Positions 57,135 through 64,000 of a stretch of DNA of 64,000 bases are shown here, one piece after another (the first letter of the stretch is position 1; each line of letters begins with the position of its first letter). The translations under genes were made by a program, and so were the position numbers. The notes under the pieces were generated by a model. That model saw only the letters and a program-made list of their open reading frames with translations. It ran no database searches and was not told where the DNA came from. This DNA is from Panopea generosa (taxonomy: Eukaryota; Mollusca; Bivalvia; Adapedonta; Hiatellidae): contig CM055900.1 of NCBI GenBank assembly GCA_029582155.1, positions 47,373,236 to 47,437,235 on the forward strand. Direction: 5' to 3'.

Positions 57135-57901
57135 TTAGCCACATCACTTAACTGCTTTGCATCTACCGTATCGGTCACATCTTGAAAGTTATCTGATGCA
57201 TGCACTTGGTCACTTGTGCTGATTGCTGAAGCTATATCTGCTAAATCAGATTCTTCAGATATAATATCTGACTCCCTATTTTGGTTCCTTAACCTTTTAG
57301 CTTATTCAAATTATGGTACGTCACTTTCATTACTGGAAGTTAATCTTTGGTTTCTATGCCTTTTTGTTAGACGCTTTACTGGTGATTTAACTGGAACTGC
57401 AGAATCTGTGGCGCAGCAAAGTGCTGTTTACGTATAAGCCGGTGACTTGTTTGAGCCTCTGGAACGGCCCATTCGTCAACATTTAATTAACTTTAACTGG
57501 TTTTAATTAACTGTGACGTATGTTCTTTTGTAGTTTACCCAGTTAATTGATTATTGATTATAAAAGTAGCGGGAGATCGTTCCTCATTAATTCTGTAAAA
57601 AATGCATTCAAGTTTTTATCTAACTCTTTTTGTGGTTCTTATAAAATATTGTGTCCCCTATCTTAAGTGAAACTTCTGACCTATTTGCATTGTTATATTT
57701 TTGTTGCTTTTTCTTCGCTTTTTGTAATTCTTGATGCACAAACGTAAATGATTGATGATGTTGTTCTAATAATGAACGTCTTCGCCATGTATTTATGCCT
57801 TGGCCTCAGCAGATTCTCGAGGAGAAGAGTTGGATCTCTATTATACCACAATACCAATTGGTTAAGCCCGATTGTTTCGCTGACGTTCAACCTAATTGCA
57901 C
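57135..57901 (-). pseudogene. gypsy integrase C-terminus and pol tail
   Basis: The region begins with the block that follows the integrase core (SAIRLNVSE, then YNRDP and NLLRPRHKYM). It continues with a basic stretch, VSLKIGDTIFYKNH (the C-terminal beta-barrel-like segment) and DEWAVPEAQ, then a Ser/Glu/Asp-rich tail. Stops interrupt it near 57.5-57.6 kb and in the tail. Confidence 0.7.
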
Positions 57902-58089
57902 TTAAAGAGACATTTAGAGGCTCTAGAAACCTATGTAAATTGAAGAAATCGGTGCGATTTCTACAACACGTGTTTCTTTCTAGAAATAAGCGTTTAAAAA
58001 GGTCGTCTATAAACAATCGGATTAATTTTAGAAATCTGAAGATTTGTCATTAGCACGTGACATGAAAAATGAAGTGTCTGTCGGCAATA

Positions 58090-58225
58090 CAGTCGTGTCC
58101 ATTATATTTTTATCCGCACTTTACTCGTGCCGATTATTGTCTTTATCCGCACGACAATCGTGCCCATTATTGCCCTTATCCGCAAGATGGTAATGCCGTT
58201 ATTGGTTCTTATTGGCAGGCAGGTA
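58090..58225 (+). repeat. Subterminal repeats of the TTAA insertion
   Basis: Three to four degenerate ~37-bp copies of CGTGCCGATTATTGTCTTTA then TCCGCACGACAAT. A reverse-complement copy occurs at 59420-59475 (CGTGCCGATAAGGAAAATAA, CACGATGGTCGTGCCGATAG). Confidence 0.7.
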
Positions 58226-58578
58226 CTCGACAATGGAAATAAGTCACGGCAGATAGTCAAAAGGGGTGTAAGTATATATCTGTGCATTTTCCAGCATTTT
58301 CAATTTTTTTTTAGATTGATAGGATCTGACATTCGTTATTTCATACAGAATTACAAGTTTGTAACTTACAAAAGGACAAGTCCCCTTCATAGGCTGAATA
58401 CCATAACGAGATCAGTAAATCTGATCTAAAATAATTCTAACTGAAAAACACATTTATCGATTCAACTATAAATTTACTTTAAAACAACATTTATTAAACT
58501 CGCCAAGCACACTCGATACAAATGTCTGGTGAATCAGCATCCAATCAAAGATGTTCAAGGTTGTATTACACGTGAGTA

Positions 58579-58842
58579 TTATAAAACATACGTAATGGTT
58601 ACTTTACATAGTAAACAAGTGTTGATATGTGATAAACATGAATAAAAGAGAGAAATAGAGAGAAAGAAAGGGAGAGAGCTTGTTGTTGCTTGTTTTGTCC
58701 TGTTTCGTTCCTCTTTATACAGTGTTTCATACCTATACTCTCTTCTTCTCCCAAGGCCGACTCGAGCTTCCATTCGGATGTTATCAAGTTGGTCATAAAG
58801 TAATTTGGACATGTTAGAGGGGACATAAAAATCGTCACTCAT
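58579..58842 (-). CDS. Unassigned ORF within the TTAA insertion
   Basis: 87 codons. The N-terminal half looks protein-like (MSDDFYVPSNMSKLLYDQLD, RREYRYETLYKEE) and the C-terminal half is hydrophobic low-complexity from a pyrimidine-rich tract. It could be a captured exon or a transposon-encoded peptide. No homology recognised. Confidence 0.3.
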   Translation of the reverse strand: MSDDFYVPSNMSKLLYDQLDNIRMEARVGLGRRREYRYETLYKEERNRTKQATTSSLPFFLSISLFYSCLSHINTCLLCKVTITYVL

Positions 58843-59744
58843 TTAATGAATAGAGGTATCTGCAAAACATTTGAAATTTATATTGTTACATATTCCGGAA
58901 TGCAGGTACTAAAATTCTGCCCAAACAACCTATTTTTTTCCATAGAAATAAAACTATACACTTTAAAACGTTTACTGTTCACATGGTGCTTGTGATTTAG
59001 TTATTTTGCTGTATTAAAAAGTAAGCTCTGAATAAAATCTTGCATATGTTTTAGAAGCCATTTTCTTGTATTTCCATAATTTGTTTCATATAAAAACTTA
59101 CCTGCAGCTGTACAATTGACTAAATGGTTATTGCTCTTAATAAAGCGTATGTCAGCGATGTATGACTAAAATCCGTGTTATGCCTTTAACAATTCGTGTT
59201 ATTCTGATGTCTTTATATGGCAGCTTTCCATGTTTACGCAGAGGGGTTGTCTTGTGATTTCTTGTCTGCTGCATGTTGTATTATACTTTATTGTCTTTTG
59301 ATTGTTTGATTGCATGTATTGTCATGTCCTGTCTATTTGCCTTTTGATTACTCCTTTCATGTATTGTCTAATATTATTTCCCTTGATATATCTCCTCACC
59401 CAGGTACTATGTATATTAAAATGATTCCGTCGTGCCGATAAGGAAAATAATCGACACGATGGTCGTGCCGATAGCCTCGTCCTTGATATTTGCCCATTCA
59501 TTCAAGCTAACTCGCTCGGGAATTATCGGATTGATGATTGTTGTTTTGTTGAAATTATCGCGAGACGCTATTTAATCGACAAGAACATTCTGACTGTAAA
59601 ACAAGCATTACAGAAGCAGAATAGAACACATGTTTCTGAAAAAAAAAGTTCTTAAAATAACTGTATTTTTATGATAGCATTTAGATAATCAGTGTTAAAT
59701 ATTTTATCCTAAAAATAACGGACTTATAGTTCATGCCTCTTTAA

Positions 59745-60690
59745 AAATTGTGGTAAATACAGGTCTCATCTACTCATGTTGTCACGGACTAATTTTGCAA
59801 AATTATCTTTTAGAACACGGTGATATCTTTCTATTTTACCGTTTGACACTGTGTGATCAAACGATGTTTTAACATGGTGAATGTTTATTGTTTCCAGTGT
59901 TTCTTGGACACACATTTAACACATTCCGATTCATTGTCCGAAAGAAGTACGAGATGCGACAAATACCTTGGAAATATTGGAATAATAATATGACTGATTG
60001 AATCTGCACTTTTATCGCTAAATAGAAACGCTTCCGGCCAACCGCTGTATAAGTCCATAAAACTTAAAATATATTTGTTGTTAGACAGTGTTTTTGGCAA
60101 AGGACCACACATACCCATTGCAACCAGGGCAAATGGGAATGTTTGCTGATAGGTCTTGAAGTGGCGCTTTAATCGCCATAAGATTTCTTTCTTTACTAAC
60201 AAAACAACTTCCTATATAATCACAAAGATCCTTAATCATATTAGGCAAGTAGTATTTTATTTTGAAGGTGTCAAAACATTTATTTCTCCCCATATGTTTA
60301 TAGATGAAATTAACATCAGCCCTTAGATGATTAGGAATGAATAACCTTAGTTGGGTTTTTTCTTTTACATCAGATATGTAATACAATAAATTATCTATAA
60401 TTATGTAATTATTTAGGACCTTTTGACAGTTTAACCAGTATTCAACTAGCATATGATATCAGTTAAAACTTCATCGTTCGATAATTCATTAACCATGTTA
60501 AAATATTTCAAGGTATTGACACGTTCTGCAGGTGATTGTTTAGGGTTTAAATCAACACCAGTATATGACTTTAAGTTTAACTGATTTGTGTTTACTGTGT
60601 TAATCTGAAAACTTCTGTCATTTCCATCCTCTAATGTTATCTCCTCACTTGAACACACTGCGACCGCGCCTGACTCTGGTATTCTAAACA
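59745..60690 (-). pseudogene. gypsy integrase (N-terminal and core)
   Basis: 60081-60452 is a zinc-binding N-domain-like segment (IPNHLRADVNFIYKHMGRNK) in which the paired cysteines are partly lost. 59885-60202 matches the core: GPLP, NKYILSFMDLYSGWPEA and LLSDNES. The first catalytic Asp before GPLP is Gly. 59760-59880 holds HVKTSFDHTVSNG and the catalytic Glu in KIERYHR. Frames change between the pieces. Confidence 0.8.
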
Positions 60691-61210
60691 ATTCAACTTC
60701 GCATTGTATGCTGATATTGCTTATTGCTTACGAAGTTGTATTTGTTTATTTTGATTTGGTTATTCTTAAACATATTTCAATGGTTTATGATCGCAAAATA
60801 TTATGATAGTAGCACTATATGGATAATGATCTTACAGTGCAAAGTAAATTTCAAAGCATTATTTAACTATTGTCGGCCATTACTTTTGTGTTTTACCTAA
60901 TTTGTGTGATAAGTTATATATTGGCAACAGATTTCTACAATCCAAACGCGAAATGCTTTAATCTACTGGCTGTGATAATAACCCTCCTATTGTGAAATTT
61001 GAGTCATCGGTATTTAAAACATATCTTTTTGCTGGAATTGGATGTGCATGCAATGGTAGAGAATCAAGACATTATTTTGTTATTTCAAAAGTGTTTTGAC
61101 AATGCTGATCCCACTTAAATCTTGCAAACTGTTTTGTCAATTCTGTTAGTGGATTTGCTATCTTTGAAAACTCTTGTTTAAAATGTTTTAAATATCATAC
61201 CATTCCAATA
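60690..61210 (-). pseudogene. gypsy RNase H and connection region
   Basis: Pieces in order: FSKIANPLTELTKQF (RT-RNase H tether), YVLNTDDSNFTIGGLLSQ (first RNase H Asp) and CDHKPLKYV (third-Asp region), separated by stops. Confidence 0.65.
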
Positions 61211-61292
61211 AAGGATGTTACTTCCTAGCCGACGTAGGCACCTTTAGTGTTTTTATTGCTTTGACCTTTTCTTGATCTGGACGAATGCCCTG

Positions 61293-61558
61293 CTAACTGA
61301 TAAGGAAACCTAGATAATTTGTTTCAGCTTGTAAAAAAATATATTTACTGGTGGTGAGTTTCAAATAATGTTTTCGTAGTTTTGTGAAAACCTTTTTGAT
61401 ATGTTCATAGCGAGTTTCTACATTTGGGCTATATATGATAATGTCATCTAAGTACACACACGCAAACCCTTCACATCCCTCTAATACTTTATTCATTTAC
61501 TCTATAAACACTGCTGGAGATGAATGCAAACCAAATGGCAAAACATTAAAGCATAGTA
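61293..61558 (-). pseudogene. gypsy reverse transcriptase, palm C-half
   Basis: LPFGLHSSPAVF then a stop, then MNKVLEGCEGFACVYLDDII with the YLDD catalytic pair, followed by YEHIKKVFTKLRKHYLKL and YLGFLIS. This fits the motif C to E region of gypsy RTs. Confidence 0.85.
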
Positions 61559-62005
61559 CCACCATTGCAAAAAGGAAGTGCTTCCGTGGGGTAGTCGCAT
61601 AATGGCGGTTATAAATAATCCTCATTTCTTCTTCTTTAAAAATGCATTTTCCTTATTTTAATGCTCATTTTTTTATCTGAATGTCATTATTAATGTATTT
61701 TGAACATTTTGATAGCCTTGTCATGTTTGAATTGTGAATTTAAAAAAAAATTGATGCTTGGAAATTGGGGTATGAATACATGATTTCGGAAGTCTTCTTT
61801 CACTTTGTCACCAGTGTACACTGAGCAGAAAACAAACATCTTATATGACACATGACCCCTACTTTTCTCATCATATTTTGATAGTGCAGAGGTTGACAAA
61901 CAGTAAAATGTAGGTTTCACTTCTTTCATGTGGGTTTCTCTATGAATGACAAGCCTTCAAATTTTTATTATTAACTATAGAATAAAGAACAAAAATCAAT
62001 GGTGG
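61559..62005. mobile_element. 0.45-kb insertion with short inverted ends in the gypsy RT
   Basis: Bounded by CCACCATTG (61559-61567) and CAATGGTGG (61997-62005). It separates the RT block ending KGLYEFKV from the block starting LPFGL, which are normally adjacent. It contains a 79-codon - strand frame (61690-61929) with SRGHVSYKMFVFCSVYTGDK; this faintly recalls PARP-type catalytic domains (MF-x(5)-TGD), but the match is too weak to name. Confidence 0.55.
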
Positions 62006-62446
62006 ATTGGCACCTTAAATTCATACAACCCTTTATGACATAAGAAAGTCTTTGGTCTGTCTTCTAAATCTATCGGATTGCCAGTAACAGCTTTTTAAAT
62101 CTAACGTAGTGAATTATTTTGTTTTCCCTAACAACGAAAATATGTCATCTTTTAACGGGATTGGATAAGCTATAAGTTTTAAGATTTGATTATTTTTTCT
62201 ATAATCAATACATAATCTTTTTGTTCCATCTTTCTTATCTACGAGAACGATCGAAGACCTCCATGCCGAGTTTGATCTTTGTACAACTTTGGCTTCGAAT
62301 ATATCACTAATTGTGTTATCTATATGTTTCCTATTGTTTATTTGGGTGCAGTACGTTTTTGATTTAATCGGATGATGATTTCCGGTATCTAATGTCATCT
62401 TTGCGCCAATTGCTCTTCCTAAATCTAAATTTGTTTTAGCAAACAA
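62006..62446 (-). pseudogene. gypsy reverse transcriptase, fingers/palm N-half
   Basis: Starts in the linker (DTGNHHPIKSKTYCTQINNR), then AKVVQRSNSAWRSSIVLVDK, KDGTKRLCIDYRKNNQI, AYPIPLKDDIFSLLG, CYWQ and KGLYEFKV: the usual gypsy RT motif series, with frameshifts after 62114. Confidence 0.85.
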
Positions 62447-62864
62447 ATCTAAATTTTCCTGTTACAGGTAATATAGGTCGTCTAAATGTTCGCTAGGTGC
62501 CGTAATATCCTTACGTTTAACTTTTCAGTTGTCACCTCTGACTGACATGTTATTTCATTTACTGGAGTGAATTGAGCATCTTTTAGTTTTTCAACCTTCC
62601 TTAACCTAAGAGTTTTTTGTGAATTGTTCATTAGCATTACTGGAAAAGTATGGTCATGATTGAATTGAATGACTGAATTTGAAACTACTTAACCTGGTTC
62701 TGAACTTACAAATCCTGTTTCTGACGACGCGTTTGCAAATCTGGATTATATTTTTATTTCCCATTTAGAACATTTATTGTTTGTGGTTTTAAAATGGTGG
62801 TAGATTTAAGTCTTACTATAAAAGAGATATGAAGACCCTCTTCCAGTTTTACGTATGTTCCTTC

Positions 62865-63010
62865 AATTGTTAACAAAAAAATCTCTACCTAATATCATTC
62901 TCCGATTCAGGTTTGGTACCACATAAAAAGTATGAATAAATGTTTTACCTCCCAATTCGAAATTTAATTCAAAACATCCATCTACTGAAAGTACAGTATA
63001 CAATACATAC
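62865..63010 (-). pseudogene. gypsy aspartic protease C-terminal part
   Basis: VDGCFELNFELGGKTFIHTF followed by VPNLNRRMILGRDFF, the flap-to-ILGRDF end of retropepsins. The active-site DTG/DSG segment was not located. Confidence 0.6.
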
Positions 63011-63449
63011 AGTAACGCGATTGGTTTCTTTCTAAGTTTCGGTGTGTCATAGTGTATTATGTACAGAGTAGGTAGCTTTAAGTAAAACCAGTAGCTTAGT
63101 TAGTTTGGTACCTTCATTACTTCCCTTTAGGCCTATAATCTAAATATAACTAACACGGTGCACGGATTTCACACTCATTATTGTGACTTTTACATTGTTG
63201 AACTACGCCATATTCATTTTTGTGCGTTGATAACCATAAATGATTATACCTGCAGAATGCATGATAGATCACTGAATATATACGGAATGATTGGAGATAG
63301 ATAAAACTATTGAAAACTCTACATGTGTTCAATGTATCTAAATACCCTATAAATTGTTCTACCGGATCCAGCCCATCTAGGGCTAGGGGAGAAGGCAGTA
63401 ACAGGTACATTGCGCAAAGATTGATAAAATTGTATTGTATTACTGACAT

Positions 63450-63472
63450 TCCCCCCCCCCCCCCCACCCCCC
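63450..63472 (+). repeat. Poly-C tract
   Basis: Near-uninterrupted C run with one A at about 63466; a plausible site of sequencing or assembly length error. Confidence 0.8.
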
Positions 63473-63664
63473 AGAATCCAATAAAGATCTAATTCTTATT
63501 CCATTGGTTTTCAAAATAGATGAATATGGACTACCCGCGATTGCAATATTATATGTAGGATTTTTATCACTCTTCACATCGACTCGAAAATGAGAAGGAT
63601 ATACAAATTTTCCTGAAGCCGTGTTCTATTTCGATAGACCCCAGATTTTAAAATACATTGTCTC

Positions 63665-63868
63665 TTAAAATGCCCTTCTGCCTACATTTCCAATATGTGA
63701 GTTTAGACTGTTTACTTGAGCATTGTGTTGTTTGTAACCTTTTGATCTTTTAATGATAACCTGGGTTTCCTTGCTTTTTAGAGAGTTTATCTGGTGCCTC
63801 TTATGAAACTTATTTCCTGAATACCGACTTGTTCTCAATTCTATTTTCCTAAGATTTTGTTCGATCAT
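63665..63868 (-). pseudogene. gag-like basic region with broken CCHC knuckle
   Basis: A basic - strand frame leads to YWKC and, in a shifted frame, GHFKRQC, which together resemble a C-x2-C-x4-H-x4-C nucleocapsid knuckle split by a frameshift near 63680 and missing its first Cys. Confidence 0.4.
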
Positions 63869-63948
63869 GGCTGAATTAACTGTTGCTTTAAATTAACCTA
63901 AGATTTTGTTCGATCATGGCTGAATTAACTGTTGCTTTAAATTAACCT
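63848..63948 (+). repeat. 49-bp direct duplication
   Basis: CCTAAGATTTTGTTCGATCA then TGGCTGAATTAACTGTTGCTTTAAATTAA occurs twice in a row, nearly exact. 49 is not a multiple of 3, so it would shift the gag frame. It could also be a local assembly artefact. Confidence 0.9.
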
Positions 63949-64000
63949 CGTTTTAAGATACTTATACGCTAACCCATTTACGAAATATCCAACTAACGTT

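Larger units (their letters stand above)
57906..59740. mobile_element. 1.8-kb TTAA-flanked insertion inside the gypsy integrase
   Basis: Flanked by TTAA at 57902-57905 and 59741-59744, with short inverted ends AGAGACAT / ATGCCTCT. The gypsy integrase frame stops at one flank and resumes at the other, and counting one TTAA once keeps the frame. This defines a clean insertion with TTAA duplication, as in piggyBac-type transposition. Inside are inverted subterminal repeats (CGTGCCGATTATTGTCTTTA-like) at 58090-58220 and, reversed, at 59420-59475. No recognisable transposase. Confidence 0.75.
57133..63950 (-). mobile_element. Ty3/gypsy LTR retrotransposon remnant (with nested insertions)
   Basis: On the - strand the order is gag zinc knuckle (63.7 kb), protease (62.9-63.0), reverse transcriptase (62.4-61.3), RNase H (61.2-60.7), integrase (60.7-59.75 and 57.9) and an acidic pol tail (57.5-57.1). 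This is the Ty3/gypsy order. All parts carry stops or frameshifts. It is interrupted by 57906-59740 and 61559-62005, and cut at its 3' side by the mariner. LTRs were not identified; the 5' end runs out of the window or into 63.9 kb. The clade was not determined. Confidence 0.85.

Noticed and set aside
58127-58429. Ile/Arg-rich frame as a gene
   Set aside because: It overlaps the degenerate subterminal repeats of the TTAA insertion; no homology.
63848-63948. Start of an LTR
   Set aside because: Only a 49-bp tandem duplication; no TG...CA ends or primer-binding site could be identified.

Overview
This is a 64-kb piece of a metazoan nuclear genome, AT-rich and intron-rich. It is most likely from a bivalve or related mollusc. 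The basis is the repeat content: about 160-bp tandem-repeat elements of the oyster 'pearl'/Helitron-associated type, tRNA-derived SINEs of several families, TTAA-target MITEs, a mariner and a Ty3/gypsy element. No bacterial-style operons, rRNA or CRISPR arrays were seen, and no tRNA gene outside SINE heads. Most long open reading frames are periodic by-products of tandem arrays whose unit length is a multiple of three.

Two split host genes can be reconstructed from splice sites and matching intron phases. Gene A (+ strand, last three exons 7433-7750, 9323-9502, 10613-10809) encodes the acidic/basic, probably disordered C-terminus of an unrecognised protein. Its first two visible exons are phase 1-1 and look like duplicates of each other. 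Gene B (- strand, at least eight exons from 37189 down to 21809, plus a candidate upstream exon at 47763-47861) encodes a cysteine-rich protein with one C2H2-type motif, one transmembrane segment and a short basic tail. A CYP2-clan cytochrome P450 relic (50102-51231, +) has two frameshifts and lacks the haem-ligand cysteine.

The introns and spacers are dominated by minisatellites: units of 163, 45, 47, 42, 42, 30, 160, 60, 33, 25 and 52 bp, together roughly 13 kb or about a fifth of the window. Two of these arrays (23.2-23.9 kb and 24.6-25.4 kb) are made of a segment found once inside SINEs elsewhere in the window, so they appear to have grown from inside a SINE. One copy of a TTAA-flanked hairpin MITE family (five copies here) has likewise expanded an internal 24-bp motif.

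The right end (about 56-64 kb) is a nested transposon stack. A decayed Ty3/gypsy polyprotein on the - strand (gag knuckle, protease, RT, RNase H, integrase, tail) is interrupted by a 1.8-kb element flanked by TTAA inside the integrase, by a 0.45-kb insert with short inverted ends in the RT, and by a 1173-bp DD34D mariner in the 3' tail. A degraded non-LTR reverse transcriptase lies at 40.4-41.4 kb. The region 51.2-55.9 kb and several smaller spacers show nothing I can identify.
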